Below, piece after piece: positions 1-11,700 of a DNA stretch of 64,000 nucleotides (position 1 is the stretch's first letter; every line of letters begins with the position of its first letter). Under the pieces are notes generated by a model, which had not been told where the DNA came from, did not search any database, and saw only the letters and a program-made list of their open reading frames with translations. Source of the stretch: Xenopus tropicalis (Eukaryota > Chordata > Amphibia > Anura > Pipidae); NCBI RefSeq assembly GCF_000004195.4, contig NC_030683.2:49799358-49863357 (forward strand). The letters are read 5' to 3'. The translations under genes were made by a program, and so were the position numbers.

Positions 1-369
1 AAAGGGCCTTTGTTGCTCAAAACATGTTGTGGGAATAAAGCACCTTTAGCAGCAAGCAATGCATTTTGCTCTCTCCTGGTGGCTTTTTTAAGCTTATTTT
101 TGTTTTTTCACTCTGCTGGAGGTGTACACCAAGATTGAGAGCTAAATAGTTAACCCTTGGCAGCAACGGTTACCTTCACTGATAAAGAATTAAGTCACTT
201 CTTTTATACAAAAAAAAATAATTCCCTTTGCAGCCTGCTTGCTTAACACATAAAAAACAAGAGGCCCCTATGTAATCTGGCCCCAAACACATTTATGAGT
301 GATCTTCATTCCCCATAAATAGTACTTAACAATAAAAAAAACAAACCAATTTGTGCCAAATTGAGATAA

Positions 370-375
370 TTTAAT
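370..375 (-). terminator. Poly(A) signal (ATTAAA) of gene A
   Basis: The minus strand reads ATTAAA about 150 bp past the stop codon. It lies in a 3' UTR stretch that matches the gene B 3' UTR (shared ATTAAATTAT context and a following TTTGGTTTG). Conservation between paralogues supports its use as the variant poly(A) signal. Confidence 0.55.
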
Positions 376-526
376 GGAACAGTAACATTCACTGCTGAAT
401 AGATACATTCAAGCAATTGGTACTAAGACAGCTATGAAAGGATAAGCAAACAGTAGAGGACTGGAAGAACTAAAGGCATTTGTTGGACTGATGAATGATC
501 GGGTCCTGTTCAAAAGATGGCAACAC

Positions 527-2045
527 TCAGTACTTTCCATAGCAATGACAAGGATTGCAGGGATTGCAAGGGTCACAGTGAACTGTAGAGAAATGAAACA
601 TAATTTAGAATATAATTTTTATGTTTTCTGGAGATTTTATTATAGAGTACCTCTAAATGAAAATGATAAAGCAGTTTTCAGTATAGAGGCCCTTCAGAAT
701 TACAGAAAAACATATATAAGAACTTTAGATTTTGCAATATCCCAGGAACAGTAACACGTTCCTTTACTGAACTGACTAAAACTTGTAGAGGTTGTTACCA
801 TTAGAGGGCAAATTTACATTAACATTTTACATGCTGCAGAAACTAATACAGAATCATTCCATGACATTTTGTTGCTCTTTATTGTCCCATGGTTTTAGTA
901 ATAATTATTTTTTTTATTCTCTAGTTGTCTAAGTTGGAATTTAAAAATAGTAAAAACTTAATGATAAATCTTTTCAAAAAGCTAAGACTCTGCTTTTATC
1001 CCTTCTGTAAAAGAAAACACACACATGGAAAACAATTACCTTTTTGGGCACAGTGCACAGTGTTGCAATGGTAATGCTGGGCAGGTTGGCAGGCTGGAAG
1101 GAAAATGACAATACAGTTAAAAGAAATTCTATTAAGTTTACAATCCTACCTCAATCTATTAGCTAAACTGCTGAGTATGCGCACAGGCATATTGTTACTT
1201 TTATTACAATTTGCAAAGAATTGGTTATTATTCTTAAATAAAATATACAATAAAACAGTTGCAAACTAGGCATTTGGTGAAATATTTATATTTGTACTTC
1301 CTGACCTGTTCACCTCATAAGTACAGTATATTCATCTGTTCATTGATTACAAAGGATAAGTACAAATAAGATGTGCAAACACTGGCACATAAATGGAATT
1401 TCTGACATGTTTAATTGGTGTTTTAGCAGAAGAGAAAGGGACATGAAATTTAAGGGGTTTGTTTGGTTTGAAATGTTTGATACTGTATTCATCATTAAAT
1501 CTGTAGCAAAAAAAAAACAATCAAAGACCAATCAAAACTCTAGCAGTAGGCCCCCCCATTGCTTTAATCTGACTCAGAATAACATACCAAAATTGCACAG
1601 GGCAGAAGAATCAAAGACCATTGAACAGAGGAAAGCAGTTAAGGCAACATAAACATGTTATAATAAACCCAATTCTGACTGACACAATAATCTGACCAAT
1701 CACTGGCATTTTGTTGCTTCTATCAGTTACTTTGCATTATAGCATGGTTTGTTGACCTATCAAACAAAGCTAAGAGAGGTCATGTTTCTTGGTTGATTAT
1801 TAGGCCCAAATTACTAATTGAACTTCCCATCCTATGTAGGGGATGTGAAAGAGCCATATATGATACTTACGGTCATGGCATATTGTTACTTGGCATGGAT
1901 CTTTACAGACAACTTGAGGGTGACATGGATCTTTGCAGACAACATGTGGGTGGCATGGATCTTTGCAGACAACATGTGACTGGCAGGGATCTGGGCAGTA
2001 AGTCTTCTGATGGCAGTGGCTGCGGCCCCCTTTGACTACAGACAT
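527..2045 (-). CDS. Gene A: Cys/Pro-rich repeat protein, 94 aa, three exons
   Basis: I do not recognise a named gene. Coding exons on the minus strand are 2045-1871, 1093-1040 and 582-527, joined by GT-AG introns, both phase 1 (donors GTAAGT and GTAATT; acceptors CCTTCCAG and CTCTACAG). The product starts MSVVKGGRSHCHQK. Residues 17-56 are four 10-residue units (three good, one degenerate) of the CKDPCHPHVV type. The 18-codon middle exon ends in CAQK, and the last exon is a CDPCNPCNPC tract ending GKY. There is no signal peptide or membrane segment, so an intracellular structural protein is likely. Gene B is an inverted paralogue differing by whole 10-aa units and a 15-nt in-frame change in exon 2. 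This frame preservation argues for a functional protein. Cys-Pro repeats plus Q/K pairs resemble SPRR/cornified-envelope proteins (inference); a metal-binding Cys protein is the alternative. The start is supported by a TATA box 80 bp upstream and by equivalent starts in genes B and C. Confidence 0.78.
1878..1997 (-). repeat. 30-bp coding tandem repeat in gene A exon 1
   Basis: Four 30-bp units encode CPDPCQSHVV, CKDPCHPHVV, CKDPCHPQVV and the degenerate CKDPCQVTIC. Gene B has one more unit. Unit-wise expansion keeps the frame. Confidence 0.85.
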
Positions 2046-2124
2046 GACTGGTGTTTTGTTCAGTAGTATCTTCTGAGACACTTAGAGATTCCCTAAAATA
2101 TGTTTGTTTGATCTGAAGTGGCTT

Positions 2125-2134
2125 CTTTTATATA
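2125..2134 (-). promoter_or_regulatory. TATA box of gene A
   Basis: The minus strand reads TATATAAAAG about 80 bp upstream of the gene A start codon. It lies in a block (about 2100-2178) nearly identical to the gene B promoter in inverted orientation, including the flanking CAGCTGAAGAATGTGTATA and GATCAAACAAACA stretches. Transcription probably begins about 25-30 bp downstream, near 2100. Confidence 0.72.
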
Positions 2135-2178
2135 TTAACATATACACATTCTTCAGCTGTCTGTAAAACTATTCATTC

Positions 2179-4154
2179 AATTTACAGTGTCATGTGCATT
2201 TGTATGTGTAATTGTTTTACAAGCTTTATAAAATAAATATAGTTTAGTTATTAAAAACAAAAACATTACTTGGTGTTGAAAGACAAGAGGACATATATCA
2301 GAATTCTTGAATGAATATATCATACAAAAAAATACAAAAAACTTATTGTGTATTAAACTATGCAAAAGATTTCCAATAAAGGAGGCTGCCAAAATACATG
2401 TAAAATATAGCTAAACTATCACAAATTGAAAATGAGTATAAGTTTACAAAAAAGTACATGTACAGTGCCTTTTAAGTCCTTCTGAAGTTTGGGAGTGAGG
2501 TGGGATATAGATTGCTCCATGATACTTTCATATACTTTTCCAGATGACCATGATTATTCATTTCATTATGTCTCTATTGCTTTATTGTCATATATATATT
2601 TATTGTGTTTATGTTTTGGTCTTCCTCCTAACCTGAGTAAGAATATTAAAGGGGATATTTTTCTACAATATTTACCACAAAATGCAATATTAAGTTTGTA
2701 CTTCTTGCTTTTTCCTGTGTATTTTTTACTAATTGTGATATCTTGCACAAGTCATTACAGGCCATTTTTGAGCAAGTTTTGAGCCCAACATCCATTTTTA
2801 TCATAAAATGACACAGAAGTAAATAACCCTCCACATTAAATACTGCAGTTCTTAGCATAAAATAGTACAGTAATCTACAGAACTATATAGCATGGTGACA
2901 AACACTGTGGGTTAATTAACATTTAAAAACATGTTTACTAAATAAGTTTAGTATAGAAATAGGAGGTACTTCAGTTTTTTTTAAATTTCTGCTCAACAAG
3001 GACAGAGATCTACCTAAATAGCGTCAGTGATGGCTATTTGACTTTTCTTCCTTAACCTGTGAATCTCTTTCTTGTTCCTACTGGTGTCTATGGATACTCG
3101 CTGAAGCATTTTCTATGGGCATATTGTAAAAATGGTTCTTCTCCAATTCCATTAATAATCCAAAAATTGTTTACCTTACATTCTGTACATTGTCTATTGA
3201 TTCCTACAAATATATTATTTAAGTTGTGCATTGTACATTCAGCCAGCAAGTTACCATATTAAAGTTGTAATAGAATCAAATTCTTTTTTATTATAATTAC
3301 AATAATCATTCACTAAATCTAAAAGGGATCCATCTGAAACATGTAAATCAATGTCCTTGGATACAATACAGTTTTTAAAACCCAATTAAACCCATTAAAT
3401 TAATGTCCAGTACCACACCAGGGACACTAGGGATTGCAGGTACTCCATTCCATTACCATTCTTTTTACTTGTGCCTAAGACGCCCATAGCTTGCATCAAT
3501 GGGGTGCATGATCTGACACAGCCCAAAGGCAGGCGAAAAGGACAGGGCTGGGCTGAGCATCCTGACACTGCGCTCTTCACTGAGTGCCTAATTTTTTATC
3601 CAGCACTCAAAGTGGAGCTAGCATCCGGGGGGGGGGGGGGGTGCAAGTGCACCAGAAATGATGCAATCCCAACTCTGAATATTTTGTCCACAATTGTGTC
3701 CAATTCATGAAAATATCTTAGGACAGGGGAACATTATTTATGTCTGGGATGCAAATTTGTACTCCCCAAAATTATGCTGGAATTGTGTGGGGGAGTGCTG
3801 CATTATGGGTAACAAACATAGTGAATTGCGCTCAAACGTGCACTTTGCACACTGCGGCTGCATTCATAAATGATCTTTAAGTACCCTTCTCTTTGTCTTA
3901 TGAATAGAATCAATACAAACAATTGCATCCATTTTAGTGCATCCATACTTGTGGCTGCATTCATAAATTAACTGTTTTTGCTGTTTCTCCATTTTGTCTC
4001 CACATGTGTCAGACACAATGTCTTAATCAAATCTTTCACCCAAGAATTTTAATATTTCCTCTGGTGTTTTTGTTTTAATAACTACCTCTATATTTATTGC
4101 CTTTTTTTCTTTGGTAAAGCAATTACACATACAGATGCGCGTGATGAAATTGAG
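2179..4154. other. Intergenic DNA between divergent genes A and B
   Basis: This is AT-rich spacer between the two inverted promoter blocks. I see no convincing coding exon. It contains a 15-base G run at 3627-3641. A decayed repeat around 3640-3880 (ending in CACTTTGCACACTGCGGCTG) has relatives near 43400-43740 and 58990-59310. Any bidirectional enhancer for the pair would be expected here, but none is visible by eye. Confidence 0.4.
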
Positions 4155-4195
4155 TGATTAATTTTACAGACAGCTGAAGAATGTGTATATGTTGA

Positions 4196-4205
4196 TATAT
4201 AAAAG
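4196..4205 (+). promoter_or_regulatory. TATA box of gene B
   Basis: TATATAAAAG lies 80 bp upstream of the gene B start, in an extended block (4155-4260) conserved with the gene A promoter. Expected transcription start is near 4230. Confidence 0.75.
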
Positions 4206-4284
4206 AAGCCACTTTAGATCAAACAAACATATCTTAGGAAATCTCCAAGTGTCTCAGAAGATACTACTGAACAAAACACCAATC

Positions 4285-6835
4285 ATGTCTGGAATCAAAG
4301 GAGGCCGCAGCCACTGCCATCAGAAGACTTACTGCCCAGATCCATGCAACCCACAAGTTGTCTGCAAAGATCCATGCCACCCACATGTCGTCTGCAAAGA
4401 TCCATGTCACCCACATGTCGTCTGCAAAGATCCATGTCACCCACAAGTTGTCTGCAAAGATCCTTGCCAATCAACCATATGCTGTGACCGTAAGTAATAT
4501 ATACAGTACTAGTGAAAGTTTAAGTTTAACTTAATCAATAAGTAGGCCTAAACACCAACCAAGAAACATACTTTATATAATTTTTTATGATATCTTTTAG
4601 GTAATATTATATTAAATATTATTGGGAAAAATGAAGTGTTCCATCTTAAGGCAAGAAATATGTATAATTGTACTCTTTAATATCAATACTAATACAATAA
4701 TGGAGACAGAAAGTCAAACCAATCTGTAATGCTAGATGTCTGCTAGGAACAAAATGCCAATGAATGGTCGGATTATGTTATCACTCCAGGCTGGGTTTAG
4801 CCCAACATTTTCATGGTGTGTCCCATTGGATTTCTCTTCCATGCTTCCACACTTCTTACGAAAAAATTATATACAGCACACAGTTTAAGGGCTAGTTCAA
4901 ACATGGAAATTAGTTTAAAAATAAAATACAGATGCCCATCTGGAAAAAGCAATACAGGATCCCCTACACAAAACCTGCTCACCGCTCAAATCTTCTGGTC
5001 CATGTGCAACCCGCCCTGGACCCTGCACTCAGGTGAAAAAACTCACGGCCAGGGAGAACCCAATTCCAAACAAGAAAGCATCATGTTTACCAAATGGTCC
5101 TGTTGACCCAGGTGCTCCTGCCCCATGTCCATAGCCAGGGGACAAATCTCGCCACAAAACTTCACACATTGGCAGTGCACTCCAGGTCAGCATAAAAAGC
5201 CGCAACAGTTAATATTAAAATCGATCAACCTTTATTTGCACATCTAAAAACAAGCTTGAGGTCTTATGCATTTCGTGACAGCGCACTTTCTCAGAGACCT
5301 CTTTCACACTTCATACCCATGCCATTTTTGTTTTGCTATTCAGTGTCAGAACAAGGCAGTGGTGGGGCCTACTGCTAGAGTTTTGTTTGGCCTTCTCCTT
5401 CAAATTCACTACATACAATGGTGATAATATTTAGCACAGGCATATGTTGATTCATTTTTCTGTACTGTATAGTACAGGTATGGGATCCATTATCTGGAAA
5501 CCCATTATAGAGAAAGCTCCAAATTACAGGGAGAAGGTCATCTCCCATAAACTTCATTTTAATTATATAATTCATATTTAAAAAAAATAATTTATTTTTC
5601 TCTGTAATTGCAAAACAGTAACTTGTACTTTGTTGCAAATAAGATATAATTAATCCTTACTGGAGACAAAACAAATCCTACTGGATTTAATTAAAGTTTA
5701 AGTTAAGTTATAATTCAGTTTAACTTAATTATGGAAAGATCCCTTATCCAGAAAACCCCAGGTCTCAAGCAAAACAGGTCCCATACAGTAAGAAGCATTT
5801 CAAACTAAATGAACCCCTGAAAATTGCCTGTCCTGATCTCACTTGGTAAAGTAATTAAACACATCAGTATTTTCCAGTTATGTGCCAGTTTATGTGCTTC
5901 TCGTACTTGTACCTATCATGTATAATCAATGAGCAGATAAATGTTATAATGCAAACATATCAGTAAGTACAAATATAAATATTCTACTAAATGAATGCCT
6001 TCTTCCTAATAACATTACAATTTGCAATAGTTTTTCTATATTTTTATTTAACTGTAATTACTCATTCTTTGAATCATGTAATAAAAGTAATTATATGACA
6101 GTAGTGAAGCTAATAAACTGACGTAGGATTATAAAATCTCTTTTAATTGTACTATCTTTTTTCCAGCCTGCCAACCTTGTCAGACTGTGCATTGTACCCA
6201 AAAAGGTAAATATTATCAAAGTGAATATTTTTTTTATAGAGAGAATAAAACATGAGTACTAGATTTACAGCTCAGACAAATAATTCTTTAAATACATTTT
6301 CTTTCCATATGCTTAAATTATTTTTTATATTTTGATGGTTCTGATTACTTGGTTAAATGACAAAGAAAAAGACTACATTTTTACTGCTATTCAGTTCCAA
6401 AATTGAGAATTGGAGGACATAAATATTACAAAAATTACAGAAAAATATACACCAGTTGCAAAATGCCTTGACATGTTTCTGTATGTTCTTCTTCTTTAAG
6501 GGAGCCTGGTAGCATTGTGAAAGTTACGCACGTCACATAACTTGTGCAAAAACTATGTAATTTGTCTAGAAACTTAAGTAACTTGCTTATCAAGACAATT
6601 CAGAGAAGCTTTGCAGGGACCCTACACTTATGCAATTTATGTAACTTATGGAAAAATGTATGTTACTTTCAAAGAATCTTGCCCCAAAGTTTCTGATGGT
6701 GACCCTGAAATTTCTTGAATATCTAAATATTTCTATACTATGTATTGTTTTATAAATTATTGTGTTTGTTTTCCAACAGTTTACTGTGACCCTTGCAATC
6801 CCTGCCAACCTTGCCATTTCTATGAAAAGTGCTGA
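4285..6835 (+). CDS. Gene B: Cys/Pro-rich repeat protein, 99 aa, three exons
   Basis: Inverted paralogue of gene A; no named family recognised. Coding exons are 4285-4489, 6167-6205 and 6780-6835. Splice sites are canonical (GTAAGT donor, TTTTTTCCAG acceptor; GTAAAT donor, TTTTCCAACAG acceptor) and both introns are phase 1. The protein starts MSGIKGGRSHCHQK. Residues 17-66 are five 10-residue units (four good, one degenerate) with Cys at positions 1 and 5. The 13-codon middle exon reads CQPCQTVHCTQK after a split Pro codon. The last exon is CDPCNPCQPCHFYEKC. About one residue in five is Cys. There is no signal peptide. A structural, disulfide- or transglutaminase-linked role in keratinised epithelium is inference from SPRR-like Cys-Pro repeats and Gln/Lys sites. 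Intron 1 carries a MITE (5473-5790). An upstream in-frame ATG at 4183 precedes the TATA box and is not used. Confidence 0.8.
4333..4482 (+). repeat. 30-bp coding tandem repeat in gene B exon 1
   Basis: Five 30-bp units start at 4333, 4363, 4393, 4423 and 4453; the last is degenerate. They encode CPDPCNPQVV, CKDPCHPHVV twice, CKDPCHPQVV and CKDPCQSTIC. Units 2-4 are nearly identical at the DNA level, suggesting recent expansion or homogenisation. The repeat also keeps the antisense frame open, which explains a spurious minus-strand frame over it. Confidence 0.88.
5210..5335 (-). mobile_element. Decayed retroelement end with hammerhead-like hairpin
   Basis: On the minus strand a CTGAGAA block (5294-5288) is followed by a short GTG/CAC hairpin and GAAAT. 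This is the same layout as the better preserved copies at 57933-57964 and 62245-62274. It looks like a relic of a dispersed element, possibly Penelope-like; the family assignment is uncertain. Confidence 0.35.
5473..5790. mobile_element. MITE with TACAGGTATGGGA ends (intron 1 of gene B)
   Basis: The left end is TACAGGTATGGGATCCATTA and the right end carries the inverted ACAGGTCCCATAC. The internal sequence (TTATCCAGAAAACCCCAGG, CATTTTAATTATATAATTC) recurs at 17296-17616, 19722-21985, 31609-31870 and in fragments near 35190, 37400-37610 and 44116. It is non-coding. Confidence 0.75.
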
Positions 6836-6990
6836 GTATTGCCACCTTTTGAGTAGAACCTGAGCATTCATCAGTCCTGCAAATGCCTTTACTTCTTCCA
6901 ATCATCTACTGTTTGCTTATCCTGTCAAAGCTCTCTCTGACCACATTGCTCTCCTGGATTGACCTATCCTGTAGTGAAAGTCACTGTTAC

Positions 6991-6996
6991 ATTAAA
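6991..6996 (+). terminator. Poly(A) signal (ATTAAA) of gene B
   Basis: ATTAAA lies 155 bp after the stop codon, within 3' UTR sequence conserved with gene A. Confidence 0.55.
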
Positions 6997-6999
6997 TTA

Positions 7000-8206
7000 T
7001 TTTACTTTGGCTCAATTTGGTTTGTATTTTTTTTTTATAAAAATATGCTCTTCCATAAAGATAGGAAGTATGTCTACATAGTACAGCAAAGGAACTGTAG
7101 GCACTGTAAGAGCATGCAGACCTGTCATTTGTGGTCATGAAGCAGAATAAGATAAAAACATGCACCTGTGCGTCCAACATCTCATGACATGGGCAGGGTC
7201 AAATACCTGCCCCTCTCTCCAAACTACTGGCCTAGAAATAATTCCCACTTACAACTTGTCTATTGTTGAAATTTACATCGCCGCAGCTTTATTACATGAC
7301 CTAAGCAATAACAATACATAACAATAAATATAAATAACAGTTACATAATAACAGTGTTGTTAACGAAAATATTAACAGTAATACTTAGAAGTTCTTAATT
7401 CCCTGTCAATGGACCAAACTAGGTGCATGACAATTGTACCAGGCCACCAGCTGCTTGTGCCCTTCAGCATAGTGAGTACACAGGATTGCATGCTTCGACC
7501 AAAGTATCTATATGTAACCTAACACCTCCCATCGCTCTTGAAGAGGACATCAAACCCATAATCCACTGAATAAATTGGGACTTGCTAAACACAGCACTGC
7601 CAACAAACTATCTCCATTGCCAGGGACTCGCTGCCAAGCTGTGATAACAGGCTATACTCCTTTAATCCCTTACCTAACCATTGTCCCAGAATACTCACCT
7701 TTCCAGTTCAACTTAGCCTGAATCCCAGTAACCCCAGCCACAACTCAATGTGTAACAAATGGGAGGGCAGGTTGGACTCTGCTTTCTCTCTCCAAAATGC
7801 ATGACCACCCTAACTGCTCCCAGTTGAAAGTGCTCCACCCCCCGATGCTTCACAACTAAGCCCAGTTATTAATCCCTGTCTGGCAGTTTCATTCTGCCCA
7901 ATCATGATCCCTCAGTCAGCAATTGCTGTACCAGGCTTCCATTTACCAAAGCAAGTGAAGTAAAAGACCCCTATTAGGGGAACATAGTTTCCCCCACTGA
8001 AGGTGTGGGCTAATAGATACTTTCTGGATAATCAGTTTCCAGGTAATAGATTTTATTTCTAAATATTGCACTAGTTGGACCACTAATAAAAATAACAACT
8101 TATCAAAAGCAATTTTTGTATATTGCCCCTTTGAATTACTCCTGCAGAACATTGTTTACATCCCTGTCTCTTAGCAGGGAGTGACAGTGAACATTAATAT
8201 TAGCGT
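7000..8206. other. Unassigned intergenic DNA
   Basis: I see no exon, RNA gene or recognisable repeat boundary. The stretch 7180-7930 is less AT-rich than its neighbours and could be an old retroelement fragment. Confidence 0.3.
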
Positions 8207-8351
8207 TTAAAGGAGAAGGAAAGGCAAAATCTATGAAGCACACTATTAAATAGTACTACTATTGCTGTGTAAAATCGCTATATTCCTGGCTTGCCTAATG
8301 AAAGATTTACAGAGATACACATACTAGAACTTACATGCTTGTTTCAGTGAA

Positions 8352-8366
8352 CGGCGCCGCCATCTT
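8352..8366. repeat. Target-site duplication of the full-length L1 (3' side)
   Basis: CGGCGCCGCCATCTT here is repeated exactly at 13776-13790. The copies bracket the L1, whose poly(A) end (plus-strand T run) begins right after this copy. Confidence 0.85.
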
Positions 8367-8738
8367 TTTTTTTTTTGTATTTCAGCAAAACTTTATTGAA
8401 GTTGCATAATAATTGTTACAGTTACATTTATAATAATTCTTGCATAATAGGCTATTTGCAAATATATATTAAATTGTGGTAGTACAAAAAAAGAAGGTAA
8501 AAAGAAAAGAAGGGAAACAGAGAGCAAGAATCTTGTAAAGCACAAGGAAATGATTGGAGGAGCCATGGACTACCTATGGAGGAAAAAGAAGGGAAGCCAT
8601 GTGGGGGTCAGACAGAAAGAGATGAAGAAAAGAAAGAAAAGGAGAAAGAAATAGGATGCCTGAGGCTGGAGCTGGCTGGCACATATATGGTAAGTGGTAG
8701 ACGTATCATAGGGGTACAATTGTAGTGTTAGTATCAAT

Positions 8739-11700
8739 TTACAATGCATTATGGGATTGTAGGTAAGATACCCAGGGTTGCCAGGTCATCACAAACTCCT
8801 GTTGTTTCTCTCGTAGCGAGGAGGTAATCTCCTCCATTATATATATATCTTTTATAGCAGTGAACCATTCTTCTATAGTAGGTGGGTTAATATCCCTCCA
8901 ATGTCTCGGAATTAAAATCTTTGCTGCTAGCAGCATTGGTAATAAAAGACTGTGTTTAAAAATGTATTCAGGCATATCAGTACAGTGTAGAAGTACTAAT
9001 TGGGGGGTAAGTGTTATCTGGCAACCCAGGATATCTTGGCATGTTATTTGTACAGTATTCCAAAAGTGAGACAAAACTGGGCAGGTAAACCAAATATGGG
9101 ATATAGATCCCTGGTCAGTGTGGCATCTCCAACATTTATCATTTGGTAATAAACCCATTTGGTAGAGTTGGGATGGGGTCCTATACCATTTTGAGAGGAT
9201 CTTGTATGCATTTTCCTGATATCTGTTACTAATGGAACATTTAGCTATAAGTCTGAAAATCTTCCTCCATTCTTCCTCCTGCAGGTCTAGTTGGAGTTCT
9301 TCGTTCCAGGAACGTGTGAAATAAGGTAAGTTGGGATATTTTTTTGATAGTACCAATTTATAGAGCCGTGAAATCAAGTGATTGTTAGGTATTTTAGAGT
9401 CGCACAATTTTTCAAAGTCCGTGGGGGTTCTGTTTGCTTGTTGTAGGTTAGGGCGATAAGGTTGCTTGGTGATAAGAAAAAAGGTCAGGTAGGCATAAAC
9501 CCCCTGAGTGTTTAGGCATATATAAAATGGATTTCCTGAGCCTGGAACGTTTTTTGCACCAAATAAACCTATTGATAGTTGTTTCCAGTGTTTGAAAGAA
9601 ACTTTTTGGTAGGCAGATGGGAAGTGTCTGGAAAAGATAGAGGATCTTGGGTAATATCGACATTTTAATTATATTGATCCTACCCGTCCAAGTGAAGTGT
9701 TGAAGGTCCCAGTTCTGAAGCAACTTCTCTACTGTAAGAAGCAGGGGTTTAAAATTATATGAGTAAATATTGGCTAAGTTCTGCGGGAGAAGTATTCCCA
9801 GATATCTAATTTTGTCTCTCTGCCATTTAAACGTAAAGTTCATTTTCAGCAACCTTTCCGTTTGTTTGGGTAAGTAAATTGGTAGCACTTCTGATTTGGA
9901 CATGTTGATCTTATAATTAGAAATGTCTCCATAAAGTTGTAACTCCTTCATGATGCACGGCATAGAGATATGGGGTTTCGTTACACACAGCATAAGATCG
10001 TCTGCAAACACTGCTGCTTTGTATTCATGTACTCCCACCGTCAAACCTTTGATATCTTTATTTGCTCTAATGGCTATTAGCAGATGTTCCATACATAAGA
10101 CATACAATAAAGGGGATAACGGACAGCCCTGCCTAGTCCCGTTTCTGATATGAAAAGGTTCAGACCTGATACCATTGATTTTTACCTGCGCCGTAGGGTC
10201 TGAGTATAAAGCCATTATTTTATCCCTGAAAGTGGTAGTAAGGCCTAGACCCTCAAGCATATGTTTCAAAAAAATCCAATTTACTCTATCGAAAGCCTTT
10301 TCTGCGTCAGTAGACAAGAGCAGGGAGGGTATATGTTGCCTCTGAGCTATGGCAATTAAATGCAGAATTTTCATAGTGTTTTCTTTGCCTTCTCTCCCTT
10401 TCACAAATCCTACCTAGTCCCTATGAATAAGTAGAGGTAGCAGGGGGTTAAGTCTCATTGCTATGTTTTTTGTATAAAGCTTTAGGTCTGTATTTAACAG
10501 GGATATCGGCCTATAACTACCACAGCCAGTGGGGTCCTTACCCTGTTTGTGAATGACTGAGATATGGGCCAAAAGAAATTCTTTATTTAAAGCTTGGGCC
10601 GGTCCTATTTCGTTAATAAAATTTAGGAATAATGGTGTCAGGGGGAGAGCAAATTGTTTGTAAAATTGGCCTGTGAACCCATCAGGTCCCGGAGCTTTAT
10701 GAGGCTGTGTTTGTTTGATTGCATCCAGAATTTCTTGGGTATGGAATGGAGCACATAATTTTTCTAAGGAGAGAGAATCAAGTTTAGGGAGCTGATATTC
10801 CCTTACCTTGACCGAAAATTTATTCGGTTCAGTTGTTTGGGGGATATTGTAGAGGCTTTCATAGAAATTTTTGAATGCCATTGCTATTTTCCCTGGGAGC
10901 ACTTGTATCTCCCCTTTTGCATTTTTGATTTTGTGTATGTATTGGTTAGTTTGCCTGTCCTTTAATGCTCTAGCTAGGAGTTTCCCCGATTTGTTCCCAA
11001 ATTCATAATATTTCTGTTTCAGTCTGATCATATCATATGTCGTTTGGGCATTAAAATATTGCTTTAGTTCTAATCGTTTGTTGGTGAGGGCTTGTAAGCT
11101 GTCCTTGTCTAGGCTCATTTGGTGCTGTGCTTCTAACTGTTGAATTTCTGTAAGTAGTCTATTTAGATTGTTCTGTCTTTCCCTTTTTAACCTAGCTCCG
11201 TGTTTAATTAATATGCCTCTAATGACACATTTTAAGGCTAACCATTTAGATTGGTGTGAGGATGGGTCATTTAGCATATTATCTTTATATTCCTCAATAG
11301 TGGACTGGAGTTCTGCTTGACATTCGCAGTCCTTTAGTAAGTTATCATTTAGCCTCCAATTCCATACATGTTTAGGTCTATTTGGGATCTGAAAGGTGGC
11401 TGAAATGGTAGCGTGATCTGACCATGAGATGCTATCAATGGAGGCTTGTTGGAGCCAATGGAGATAATGCTGGGAGATAAATATGTAGTCAATTCGGGAG
11501 TATCCATTTTGCGCATAGGAGTAGAACGTAAATTGTTTAGAAGTGGGGTTTAAAAATCTCCAGGAGTCTATTAACTGAGTGTCTGCAGATGCTTATGTAC
11601 AGCCTTTATTGTTTGGGGGGTAGAGCTAGATACTCCTTTGGAGGTATCTAAAGATGGATTTAAGGCTACATTCAGGTCTCCTCCCATAATGGTAGCCCCT

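Noticed and set aside
491..754. Plus-strand 87-codon open frame
   Set aside because: Antisense shadow of gene A exon 3; the equivalent minus frame at 6590-6901 is the shadow of gene B exon 3. Their similarity to each other only reflects the gene duplication.
3471..3710. Short plus frame with a poly-Gly run
   Set aside because: The Gly tract is the 15-base G run; no homologous frame near genes A or C.
4264..4470. Minus-strand frame with repeated WIFADDMWV peptides
   Set aside because: It is the reverse complement of the 30-bp coding repeat of gene B and lacks its own splice or promoter context. The FADD there is not a reverse transcriptase motif.
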